Below, piece by piece: positions 13,398 to 19,362 of a stretch of DNA of 19,970 bases (its first letter is position 1; each line of letters begins with the position of its first letter). Under the pieces are notes generated by a model. That model made no database searches. It saw only the letters and a program-made list of their open reading frames with translations, and was not told where the DNA came from. The stretch is from an uncultured Oscillospiraceae bacterium (lineage in GTDB: Bacteria > Bacillota > Clostridia > Oscillospirales > Oscillospiraceae). The DNA lies in contig CAJTQP010000041.1 of assembly GCA_910578575.1 (NCBI GenBank), positions 1 through 19,970 of the forward strand. The letters run 5' to 3'. Both the position numbers and the translations under genes were made by a program.

Positions 13398-14348
13398 ATG
13401 GATACCCTGACCATCACCGGCCTGCACACCCAGTTCCAGACCCCCAAAGGCCCCCTCCCTGCCGTGGATGGGGTGGACCTGCGCATCCCCCAGGGGACCA
13501 TCGTGGGCCTGGTGGGGGAGTCCGGCTGCGGGAAAAGCGTCACCGCCCTGTCGATTTTGGGGCTGGTGCCCCCGCCGGGGGCGGTGGTGGCGGGGACCAT
13601 CGACTTCTGGGGCCAGGACCTGCGCCGCTGCCCGGAACAAGAGCTGCGCCGCCTCCGGGGCAACCGCATCTCCATGATCTTCCAGGACCCCATGACCTCC
13701 CTGAACCCTGTGGTCCCTGTGGGAGAACAGGTGGCGGAGGGCCTGCGGCTGCACTTAGGCTGCAACCGCCAGGCGGCCAAGGCCCGAACCCTGGACTGCT
13801 TCCAGCAGGTGGGCATCCCCGACCCGGCAGGGCGCTACCGGGCCTATCCCAGAGAACTCTCCGGGGGCCTGCGGCAGCGGGTGATGATCGCCATGGCCAT
13901 GGCCTGCCGGCCAGAGCTGCTCCTGGCCGACGAGCCCACCACCGCCCTGGACGTGACCATCCAGGCCCAGATCCTCCAGCTGATGGCCCAGCTGCGCCGG
14001 GAGCAGGGCACGGCAATTCTACTCATCACCCACAACATGGGGGTGGTGGCCCAGCTGTGCGACTATGTGTACGTGATGTACGCCGGGGAGATCGTGGAGG
14101 AGGCGGAGACCTTCGCCCTCTTCCGCCACCCCCGCCACCCCTACACCCAGGGCCTGTTACAGGCCATCCCCTCCCTGGAGGGGGGCACCCTGACCCCCAT
14201 CCCCGGCGCCGTGCCGGAGCTGGGGGCCCTCCCCCCCGGCTGCCGCTTTTGCGGGCGGTGCGCCAGGGAGACGGAAGCCTGTAGGGCAATCCACCCTGCA
14301 TTGGAGGAGGCCGCACCGGGACATCGGGTTCGGTGCCTCTATGCCTAA
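13398..14348 (+). CDS. Oligopeptide/dipeptide ABC transporter ATP-binding protein (OppD/DppD type)
   Basis: 316-residue ABC ATPase. Walker A is GESGCGKS (residues 40-47), the Q-loop FQDPMTSLNP (95-104), the signature LSGGLRQR (154-161), Walker B LLLADEP (174-180) with E179, and the switch His H212. The Opp/Dpp C-terminal extension HPYTQGLL...IPG is present, with a cysteine cluster C282, C285, C288, C295 that in relatives can hold an iron-sulfur cluster. It would power import of peptides or nickel-like solutes. ATG 13398 has AGGAGG 6 nt upstream. It pairs with the OppF-type gene at 14380, but no permease or binding-protein gene of this class lies in the window, so the membrane partners are elsewhere. 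Confidence 0.91.
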   Translation: MDTLTITGLHTQFQTPKGPLPAVDGVDLRIPQGTIVGLVGESGCGKSVTALSILGLVPPPGAVVAGTIDFWGQDLRRCPEQELRRLRGNRISMIFQDPMTSLNPVVPVGEQVAEGLRLHLGCNRQAAKARTLDCFQQVGIPDPAGRYRAYPRELSGGLRQRVMIAMAMACRPELLLADEPTTALDVTIQAQILQLMAQLRREQGTAILLITHNMGVVAQLCDYVYVMYAGEIVEEAETFALFRHPRHPYTQGLLQAIPSLEGGTLTPIPGAVPELGALPPGCRFCGRCARETEACRAIHPALEEAAPGHRVRCLYA

Positions 14349-14379
14349 AAACCGGAGACCAGAAGAAAGGAAGCGACCC

Positions 14380-15333
14380 ATGCACATCCTGGCCCAAGCC
14401 CGCAACCTATCCAAAACCTACCCCACCGGACGGGGCCCCCTGCAAGCGCTGTCCCAGGTGGATCTGCGCATCTACGAAGGGGAGACCCTGGCCCTGGTGG
14501 GGGAGTCCGGTTGCGGGAAAACCACCCTGGGACGGCTGCTCCTGGGCCTGCTCCCCCCCACGGATGGCCAAGTACTCTTCGACGGCGTGGACCTGGCCAC
14601 CCTGCCCCCCAAAGCCCTCCGGGCCCTGCGGCGGCAGATGCAGCCGGTGTTCCAGGACGCCGCCGCCGCCCTGAACCCCCGGCGTACCGTGGCCCAACTC
14701 CTGGGGGAACCCCTGCGCATCCACAAGCTCTGCCGCCGGGAGGAACTCCCCCAACAGGGGGCCGCCCTGCTGGAGGAGGTGGGGCTGTCCCCAGCCCTGC
14801 TGAGCCGCTACCCCCATGAACTCTCCGGCGGCCAGCGGCAGCGGGTGGGCCTGGCCCGTGCCCTGGCCCTGCGCCCCCGGCTGCTGGTGTGCGACGAGCC
14901 GGTGTCCGCCCTGGACGTGTCCGTCCAGGCCCAAATGCTCAACCTCCTGGCCCAGCTGCAAACCACCCACGGCCTCACCTACCTCCTCATCTCCCACGAC
15001 CTGGGGGTGGTGCGCCACAGCGCGGACCGGGTGTGCGTGATGTTCCTGGGCCGCCTGTGCGAACTGGGCCCGCGGGAGGCCCTCTTCACCCGCCCCCGGC
15101 ACCCCTATACCCAGCTCCTGCTGGAATCCATCCCCCGCCCAGACCCCCGCCAGCGCCGGGAGACCCCCCTCCCGGCAGGGGAGATCCCCAGCCCCCTCTC
15201 CCCGCCGTCGGGGTGCCGATTCCGTACCCGCTGCCCCTACGCCCAGCCGCTGTGCGCACAGGAGGTGCCGGCGCTGGGGGAGGTGGACGGACGCCAGGTG
15301 GCCTGCCACTTCCCCCTGGGACACGGTGATTAA
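14380..15333 (+). CDS. Oligopeptide/dipeptide ABC transporter ATP-binding protein (OppF/DppF type)
   Basis: 317-residue ABC ATPase, the usual second subunit beside OppD. Walker A GESGCGKTT (41-49), Q-loop FQDAAAALNP (91-100), signature LSGGQRQR (148-155), Walker B LLVCDEP (168-174) with E173, and H206. The C-terminal Opp/Dpp extension carries HPYTQLLLESIP (241-252) and cysteines C279, C285, C292 and C309. AAAGGAAG (14366-14373) favours ATG 14380 over the upstream in-frame ATG at 14341, which lacks a ribosome site and overlaps oppD. It is separated from oppD by 31 nt. The stop codon abuts a hairpin-rich repeat rather than a permease gene. Confidence 0.91.
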   Translation: MHILAQARNLSKTYPTGRGPLQALSQVDLRIYEGETLALVGESGCGKTTLGRLLLGLLPPTDGQVLFDGVDLATLPPKALRALRRQMQPVFQDAAAALNPRRTVAQLLGEPLRIHKLCRREELPQQGAALLEEVGLSPALLSRYPHELSGGQRQRVGLARALALRPRLLVCDEPVSALDVSVQAQMLNLLAQLQTTHGLTYLLISHDLGVVRHSADRVCVMFLGRLCELGPREALFTRPRHPYTQLLLESIPRPDPRQRRETPLPAGEIPSPLSPPSGCRFRTRCPYAQPLCAQEVPALGEVDGRQVACHFPLGHGD

Positions 15334-15432
15334 AGTTTTCGTCCACCTTTTTCAAAAGGTGGCGGAGTCCAGAGGCAGAGCCTCTGGCAGGGTGCAGGGG
15401 CAGCGCCCCTGCTGGGTTTGGGCGAAGCCCAA
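15334..15432 (+). repeat. Array of four consecutive hairpins, probable dispersed intergenic repeat
   Basis: Four perfect stem-loops follow each other directly after the oppF-type stop codon: CCACCTTTT/AAAAGGTGG (15343-15362), CCAGAGGC/GCCTCTGG with loop AGA (15369-15387), GCAGGGGC/GCCCCTGC with loop AGC (15394-15412), and TTGGGC/GCCCAA with loop GAA (15418-15432). The uniform three-base loops and absence of coding signal point to a structured repeat unit of the kind seen many times in clostridial genomes (general knowledge). Only one copy is in this window. It may act as a transcript end or mRNA stabiliser, but there is no T-run. Confidence 0.68.
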
Positions 15433-15461
15433 CAGACTGAAAAAATACCGTTACCCAAAGA

Positions 15462-15509
15462 GGGGCGTCTCCCTTGACCCGAAAACAGAACGGTCAAGCG
15501 GGCCGCCCC
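15462..15509. repeat. Imperfect long inverted repeat before the second sigma gene
   Basis: Outer arms GGGGCG (15462-15467) with CGCCCC (15504-15509) and inner arms CTTGACC (15473-15479) with GGTCAAG (15492-15498) can form one interrupted stem. It lies between the four-hairpin repeat and the ECF promoter-like elements. Function is unknown and no coding frame is evident. Confidence 0.45.
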
Positions 15510-15561
15510 CTTCATTGAATTTCAGGGAATCAGAGAAAAACCACAAAAAAATGAAAACCCC

Positions 15562-15592
15562 TGTGACAAAATCCCCCCTTAAACAGTCTTAT
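15562..15592 (+). promoter_or_regulatory. Possible ECF-type promoter of the second sigma/anti-sigma operon
   Basis: TGTGACA (15562-15568) and AGTCTTAT (15585-15592) with a 16-bp spacer lie just upstream of the sigma gene. The shape matches ECF promoters and resembles the elements before the first sigma operon at 2953-2981, suggesting autoregulation. No sigma-A-like promoter was found in the gap. Confidence 0.5.
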
Positions 15593-15615
15593 CGATAGAA
15601 GGGAGTGTGAGAGCG

Positions 15616-16137
15616 TTGCGAAAACCATCCCCCTTTACAAACAGAGAGAGACCAGAGGATTTCCTCTCCTTCTATCAAGCCCACAAAGAACCCCTTTACC
15701 GCTATGCCCTGTCCCTTGTCAAAAACCCAGCCCTTGCAGAGGAGGCAGTGCAAGAGGCATGGAGCCGCTGCATCCAATACAGCCAACGCTTCCTCGCCGT
15801 TCCACCAGAGAAGCGCCCAGCCTGGATGGCAGTGGTAGTCCGCAACGCGGCCTTTACCCTGCTGGCCAAAGAACAGCGCTACCTACCCCTAGAGGCGGAA
15901 GAAACACTTCCCGCGCCGGAGCATGGGGACGTGTCAGGGATCGTGACCCTGATCCGCACCCTGCCGCCCCTTTACCGGCAAGTCCTAGAACTGAAACTGC
16001 TCCTGGAGTGGACAGACCGGGAGATGGCAAGATACCTCGGACTGTCAGAAGGCCAGGTGCGGACCCGCATCTGGCGGGGACGCAAACTGCTCCAGGCGGC
16101 ATTGCGAAAGGAGGGATACGAATATGACCAGGGATGA
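15616..16137 (+). CDS. ECF-type RNA polymerase sigma factor, second
   Basis: 173-residue ECF sigma. Region 2 is at about residues 16-88 (FLSFYQAHKEPLYRYALSLV, then LAEEAVQEAWSRC and PAWMAVVVRNAAFTLL) and region 4 at about 106-164 (LPPLYRQVLELKLLLEWTD, then MARYLGLSEGQVRTRIWRGR). TTG 15616 is chosen because AAGGGAG (15599-15605) would be only 1 nt from the other candidate, GTG 15607, but 10 nt from the TTG. A non-ATG start on a regulatory gene implies low translation. Its end overlaps the anti-sigma-like gene by 14 nt. It is clearly different in sequence from the first sigma factor at 3017. Confidence 0.89.
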   Translation: MRKPSPFTNRERPEDFLSFYQAHKEPLYRYALSLVKNPALAEEAVQEAWSRCIQYSQRFLAVPPEKRPAWMAVVVRNAAFTLLAKEQRYLPLEAEETLPAPEHGDVSGIVTLIRTLPPLYRQVLELKLLLEWTDREMARYLGLSEGQVRTRIWRGRKLLQAALRKEGYEYDQG

Positions 16138-16750
16138 AACACAGGTTTTGCGGGATGCCCTGCTAGAAGCCGCCCAGGAGGAGTATGTCCAGGCTGTGGA
16201 GGAAAGCGCCCCTCCAACGGCATTCTCCCCGGCATACCGGCGCTGGGAGGCAGCACTGCTGTCAGGCCGCAAGACCCGCCGCATTGGGCGCTGGGCGGCC
16301 TGCTGGCTCTTGGTGGCAGTCTTATCGCTGAGTGCTGTGCTGGCTTGCAGCCCCACGGTCCGGGCAATGGCGGCGGAGGGCCTGGGCTTGGCCCCCCAGG
16401 CGGACCTACCCAGCATCAATGTCACAGTGCGGTTGGGGGGTGTCAACGGCGGGGACTACCGTTCAGCCACCTTTGCCTGTACGGCAGGGAATGGGCGCGG
16501 GATCCGCTACTGGTACCGCAACGACAGCACCGCACCCAGTACCGTCTATCTGCTCCGGGAAAGGGTCATCGGCGCCCCGAAGGTGGTGGATTCCATCGTT
16601 GTCCCCCCAGGGGAGGAGGGAGCCGGGACCTATGCAGAGGCAGAGGGCCGTGTGTTCCACATCCGTATCACCCAGTTGGAGGGAGGCGATGTTGTTGGAG
16701 CACTGCGTGGAGCACAGATCGAAGGCAGTTCTAAGGAAGAAAAACTATGA
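16124..16750 (+). CDS. Membrane-anchored anti-sigma-like protein
   Basis: 208 residues: a cytoplasmic N-terminal part (1-56) with an acidic helix followed by a basic patch (RRWEAALLSGRKTRRIGRW), one membrane helix (about 57-76, WAACWLLVAVLSLSAVLACS) and a small extracytoplasmic domain (about 95-200) with beta-like strands. Topology and the 14-nt overlap with the ECF sigma gene make it the likely anti-sigma partner, similar in plan to DUF4179-type proteins but much shorter than the protein at 3538, without the copper-amine-oxidase-like domain. AAGGAGGG lies about 8 nt before ATG 16124. Family assignment is tentative; anti-sigma function is by context. Confidence 0.72.
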   Translation: MTRDETQVLRDALLEAAQEEYVQAVEESAPPTAFSPAYRRWEAALLSGRKTRRIGRWAACWLLVAVLSLSAVLACSPTVRAMAAEGLGLAPQADLPSINVTVRLGGVNGGDYRSATFACTAGNGRGIRYWYRNDSTAPSTVYLLRERVIGAPKVVDSIVVPPGEEGAGTYAEAEGRVFHIRITQLEGGDVVGALRGAQIEGSSKEEKL

Positions 16751-16753
16751 TAC

Positions 16754-16784
16754 AATAGATTGATAAAACTGCTTATCTATTTTG
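16754..16784 (+). terminator. Weak AT-rich terminator candidate
   Basis: AATAGAT (16754-16760) can pair with ATCTATT (16775-16781), with an alternative inner GATAA/TTATC stem, followed by TTTT. It lies just after the second anti-sigma-like gene. The stem is AT-rich and therefore weak. Confidence 0.35.
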
Positions 16785-16833
16785 CACTTGTTGTCGACAC
16801 CCTTATGTGAACACTACCTAGGAGGTATGCCCC

Positions 16834-17787
16834 ATGCCCTTCGCCGATCTCCACTGCGACACCATCTCCCGCCTCCTGCACCAGCAGCGAGAGGGCCAGC
16901 CAACCACCCTGCGCCAAGGAGAACCCCTGGAGGTCAACCTAACCAAACTCCGCCATAGCGGCTACCTCCTCCAAAACTTCGCCCTCTTCGTGGACCTCCA
17001 CGCCCCCCAAACCCAGGCCACCAGCCCCTGGGCAGAGCTCCAGGCCCTGGCCCGCTGCTACTGGCAGGAGGTGGAACGCAACCGGGACTGGCTCCACCCC
17101 GTCCTCTCTGCCAAAGACCTGGACCGGGCCAAAGCAGCTGGGAAGCTGGCCGCCGTCCTCACCGTGGAGGAGGGGGGCGTGTGCCAGGGGGACTTGTCCC
17201 GCCTGGGCACCCTCCACCGCCTGGGGGTGCGGATGCTCACCCTCACCTGGAACTACGAAAATGAATTGGCCCACCCCAACGGACAGCAGGGTGGGCTCAC
17301 AGAAACCGGCTTTGCTTTTTTGTCGGAGATGGAACGGCTGGGGATGATCCCCGACGTGTCCCACCTGGGGGACCAGGGCTTTTGGGACGTCTGCCGCCAG
17401 GCAAACCGCCCCTTCGTGGCCAGCCATTCCAGCTGCCGCGCCCTGTACCCCCACCGCCGGAACCTCACCGACGAGATGATCCGGGCCATCGGGGCGCGGG
17501 GGGGCCTGGTGGGGGTGAACTTCTACGCGGGCTTCCTGGACGGCGGCCCCATCACCCGCACCGGGGATATCCTGCGCCACCTGCGCCACATCATCGACGT
17601 GGGGGGCCTGGAGGCGGCGGCCTTGGGCTCCGACTTCGATGGCATCGACACCCCCCTAGAGCTGGGGGATTCCGGCACCATGGACCGCCTCACCACCGCC
17701 CTGGAACAGGGGGACTTTACCCCCAGGGAGATCGATGCGCTGTGTTGGGGGAATGTGTGGCGGTTTTATGGGACGTACTTTACTTGA
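16834..17787 (+). CDS. Membrane dipeptidase family (M19) zinc dipeptidase
   Basis: 317-residue M19 (renal dipeptidase-like) metallopeptidase that splits dipeptides, often with broad or D-residue tolerance. The binuclear zinc site is visible: DLHCD (H7, D9), the bridging Glu in TVEEGG (E112/E113), DVSH (H177) and ASHSS (H198), with SDFDG (266-270) supplying the late Asp. Typical family segments include LTLTWNYENELAH (135-147) and DALCWGNVWRFYG near the end. AGGAGGT (about 16821-16827) precedes ATG 16834. There is no signal peptide, so it is probably cytoplasmic. Proximity to peptide-transporter ATPases fits peptide use, but it is a separate transcription unit. Confidence 0.93.
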   Translation: MPFADLHCDTISRLLHQQREGQPTTLRQGEPLEVNLTKLRHSGYLLQNFALFVDLHAPQTQATSPWAELQALARCYWQEVERNRDWLHPVLSAKDLDRAKAAGKLAAVLTVEEGGVCQGDLSRLGTLHRLGVRMLTLTWNYENELAHPNGQQGGLTETGFAFLSEMERLGMIPDVSHLGDQGFWDVCRQANRPFVASHSSCRALYPHRRNLTDEMIRAIGARGGLVGVNFYAGFLDGGPITRTGDILRHLRHIIDVGGLEAAALGSDFDGIDTPLELGDSGTMDRLTTALEQGDFTPREIDALCWGNVWRFYGTYFT

Positions 17788-17812
17788 CATCAAGGGTCAA
17801 GCGAGGTATAAT
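17784..17812 (+). promoter_or_regulatory. Consensus promoter of a + strand non-coding transcript
   Basis: Exact TTGACA (17784-17789, overlapping the dipeptidase stop codon), 17-bp spacer and exact TATAAT (17807-17812). Start site expected near 17819. No coding sequence follows until 18340, which has its own equally perfect promoter, so this one most likely makes a short RNA. Confidence 0.88.
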
Positions 17813-17818
17813 AAAAGA

Positions 17819-17915
17819 CGCAGAAGGGCACTGCCGGTAAACGGTTCAGCCCCAATGAATGTGGATTTCTAAAAATAGAAACCGTCACCTGGCGGGGTGG
17901 CGGTTTCTACCCTTT
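17819..17915 (+). ncRNA. Candidate antisense antitoxin RNA
   Basis: Predicted from the consensus promoter immediately upstream; the 3' end is placed at the 13-bp hairpin 17877-17908, after which the + strand has only a broken T-rich tail. The RNA would be complementary to the end of the minus-strand peptide gene and its terminator, the layout of antisense RNAs in type I toxin-antitoxin loci. Its first 31 nt (17821-17851) resemble the 5' leader of the opposing mRNA. Length and termination are estimates. Confidence 0.45.
17868..17908 (-). terminator. Terminator of the minus-strand small peptide mRNA
   Basis: A 13-bp stem pairs 17896-17908 with 17877-17889 (one G-T wobble) around a 6-nt loop. 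On the minus strand it is followed by A then T5 (17875-17871). The last nine codons and the stop of the peptide gene (17887-17911) lie within or against the stem, so coding end and terminator overlap. On the + strand the same stem may stop the antisense RNA. Confidence 0.85.
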
Positions 17916-17968
17916 ATCTTGATCGTCACAGTGTAACTGAGGATATGCAACGTAAGCGTAATCGGCAT
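17885..17968 (-). CDS. 27-residue hydrophobic/basic peptide, candidate type I toxin
   Basis: Starts at ATG 17968-17966 on the minus strand and ends at TGA 17887-17885. The first 19 residues (MPITLTLHILSYTVTIKIK) alternate hydrophobic and Thr/Lys residues; the end GRNRHPAR is strongly basic. AGGAGGTG (17985-17978) lies 9 nt before the ATG. That site is embedded in a CCTCC-GAAA-GGAGG stem, so translation should be restrained. It has a near-perfect promoter, its own terminator and an antisense promoter, all in under 310 bp. Family not recognised. Small size, hydrophobic/basic composition, a sequestered ribosome site and antisense layout match type I toxins in general plan; toxicity is inferred, not shown. 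Confidence 0.62.
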   Translation of the reverse strand: MPITLTLHILSYTVTIKIKGRNRHPAR

Positions 17969-17979
17969 AGAAGGCTTCA

Positions 17980-17993
17980 CCTCCTTTCGGAGG
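17980..17993 (-). promoter_or_regulatory. Ribosome-binding-site-sequestering hairpin
   Basis: On the minus strand, CCTCC (17993-17989), GAAA tetraloop (17988-17985) and GGAGG (17984-17980) form a perfect stem that hides the Shine-Dalgarno of the 27-residue peptide. GNRA loops are unusually stable. Translation would need the stem to open, for example after RNA processing. Confidence 0.72.
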
Positions 17994-17997
17994 GAGT

Positions 17998-18035
17998 GGC
18001 TGTTACCGCCTACCGTTATGGCAGCGCACCTTCTG
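17998..18035 (-). repeat. Leader segment repeated in inverted orientation at 17821-17851
   Basis: Read on the minus strand from 18035, the sequence shares CAGAAGG, GC(A/G)CTGCC, TAA, CGGT and CAGCC, in this order, with the + strand from 17821 to 17851, with small gaps. Each copy lies at the start of its own transcript, so the two converging RNAs begin with similar sequence. Confidence 0.55.
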
Positions 18036-18054
18036 TCCCCGCTGGCTGCGGGAC
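18035..18054 (-). promoter_or_regulatory. 5'-terminal stem-loop of the small peptide mRNA
   Basis: On the minus strand GTCCCGC (18054-18048) folds back on GCGGGGAC (18042-18035) with one extra G. It begins at the predicted first transcribed base. A stem at the very 5' end protects stable toxin mRNAs from decay in known type I systems; that role is inferred here. Confidence 0.5.
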
Positions 18055-18060
18055 AATCTT

Positions 18061-18090
18061 ATTATAAGAGGTGGGGGAATACTTTGTCAA
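18061..18090 (-). promoter_or_regulatory. Consensus promoter of the small peptide mRNA
   Basis: On the minus strand, exact TTGACA (18090-18085) and exact TATAAT (18066-18061) with an 18-bp spacer; start site expected near 18054. The predicted mRNA to the terminator is about 187 nt. Confidence 0.85.
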
Positions 18091-18188
18091 CAATAGATGG
18101 AGAACCTGGTCGAAAGCAGGGGACGCAGCCCGCCTCCCCGTTTTATACAGGATATACAGTAATATACAACCCAATTTTTCATCATAGA

Positions 18189-18217
18189 GCCCGTCAATCC
18201 CCAAGGTTGGCGGGCTT
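18189..18217. repeat. Inverted repeat upstream of the amino-acid transporter operon
   Basis: AGCCCGTCAA (18189-18198) with TTGGCGGGCT (18208-18217), 10 bp with one wobble and a 9-nt loop. Neither strand has a proper T-run, so it is not called a terminator. It is the only clear structure in the AT-rich stretch 18091-18252; no gene is seen there. Confidence 0.45.
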
Positions 18218-18252
18218 GAATTTACAGATTTGTCAATTTCTTTCCCCCCCTC

Positions 18253-18281
18253 TTGACAAGCCCTCCCGCGCACCATATAAT
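18253..18281 (+). promoter_or_regulatory. Consensus promoter of the amino-acid ABC transporter operon
   Basis: Exact TTGACA (18253-18258), 17-bp spacer and exact TATAAT (18276-18281). The leader before ATG 18340 is about 52 nt and contains a small GCGCA/TGCGC hairpin. It implies high expression of the binding protein. Confidence 0.92.
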
Positions 18282-18339
18282 ATGGAGGTCAAAGGCGCAA
18301 ACTGCGCAGAATATTCAAAATGAAAAGAGGAATTCACCA

Positions 18340-19236
18340 ATGAAAAAGCTGCTTGCCTTATCCCTGGCCCTGGTGATGGCCCTGGGCCTGGCCGCCTGCG
18401 GTACCCCCAGTGAGCCCGCCGAGGACGAGAACCAGGAGGACGCCAACGCCTCCGCCACCACCGAGATCAAGGGCGTGGAGGACGGTGTCCTCACCGTGGG
18501 TATGGAGTGCGCTTACGCACCCTACAACTGGATGCAGAGCGACGATTCTAACGGCGCCGTGCCCATCGTCAACAACGCCGGCTCCTACGCCAACGGCTAC
18601 GACGTGATGATCGCCCAGAAGATCTGCGAGGCCAATGGCTGGGACCTGGAGGTCTATGCCACCGACTGGGACAGCCTCATCCCTGCCCTCCAGGCCGGGA
18701 CCATCGACGCCGTCATCGCCGGTCAGTCCATGACCGAGGAGCGTATGGAGCAGGTGGACATGGCTGGCCCCTACTTCTACGCCTCCATCGTCTGCGTCAC
18801 CAAGGCCGACAGCGAGCTGGCCGGCATCAAGGGTATCTCCGAGCTGAAGGGCACCTGCACTGCCCAGACCGGCACTGTCTGGTATGACACCTTCCTGCCC
18901 CAGGCTGCGGAGAAGGCCGACATCCAGATCCAGACCCAGGCCGAGAGCGCACCTGCCATGATCATGTCCGTGGAGAGCGGCACTGTGGACTTCATCTGCA
19001 CCGATATGCCCACCGCTATGGGTGCTGTGGCCGCCTACCCCGACCTGGCCATCCTGGACTTCACCGGCAGCGAGGACAACTTCGACGCCGCTGAGGGGGA
19101 CATCAACATCGGCATCTCCGTGCTCAAGGGCAACACCGGCCTGAAGGAGGCCATGGACAAGCTGCTGGGCACCATGACCGCAGAGGACTTTGAGGCCCTG
19201 ATGAAGAGCGCCATCGAGATCCAGCCCGAAATCTAA
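18340..19236 (+). CDS. Amino-acid ABC transporter substrate-binding lipoprotein
   Basis: 298 residues. Lipoprotein signal peptide with lipobox LAAC (cleavage before C20), a Ser/Glu/Asp-rich linker (21-50), then a family 3 solute-binding domain. Landmarks are GVLTVGMECAYAPYNW (about 49-64), GYDVMIAQKICEANGWDLEV (about 87-106), LIPALQAGTIDAVIAGQSMTEER and INIGISVLKGNTGL. It would sit on the outer membrane face and hand a polar or cystine-like amino acid to the permease encoded next. AGAGG (about 18326-18330) precedes ATG 18340; the frame opens earlier but runs through the promoter. A lysine-rich start and acidic linker are usual in the group. The ligand cannot be told. Confidence 0.93.
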   Translation: MKKLLALSLALVMALGLAACGTPSEPAEDENQEDANASATTEIKGVEDGVLTVGMECAYAPYNWMQSDDSNGAVPIVNNAGSYANGYDVMIAQKICEANGWDLEVYATDWDSLIPALQAGTIDAVIAGQSMTEERMEQVDMAGPYFYASIVCVTKADSELAGIKGISELKGTCTAQTGTVWYDTFLPQAAEKADIQIQTQAESAPAMIMSVESGTVDFICTDMPTAMGAVAAYPDLAILDFTGSEDNFDAAEGDINIGISVLKGNTGLKEAMDKLLGTMTAEDFEALMKSAIEIQPEI

Positions 19237-19279
19237 CAACAGACGCGAACCAGGGGGTGACCCCTGAAACACGGCGGCT

Positions 19280-19305
19280 ATCCGGCTCTGGAACCAGGGC
19301 CGGAT
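19280..19305 (+). promoter_or_regulatory. Intercistronic hairpin between binding protein and permease genes
   Basis: ATCCGGC (19280-19286) and GCCGGAT (19299-19305) pair perfectly, extended inward by a T-G wobble and CTGG/CCAG. There is no T-run. Such stems after a binding-protein gene commonly protect its mRNA so that it is made in excess over the permease; this role is inferred. Confidence 0.55.
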
Positions 19306-19362
19306 CGCGCTGTTCCAGAGAAAAGAAGAGACTTTTAGACATAGAAAGGGGCGCATCACCTT

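Noticed and set aside
16759..16808. Sigma-A promoter for the dipeptidase gene
   Set aside because: TTGATA (16760) and TTGCAC (16782) have no -10 hexamer at a normal spacing.
18016..18276. 86-residue minus-strand open frame before the amino-acid transporter operon
   Set aside because: It runs through the small-peptide promoter and leader and the 18189-18217 inverted repeat, has no convincing ribosome site and no family pattern.
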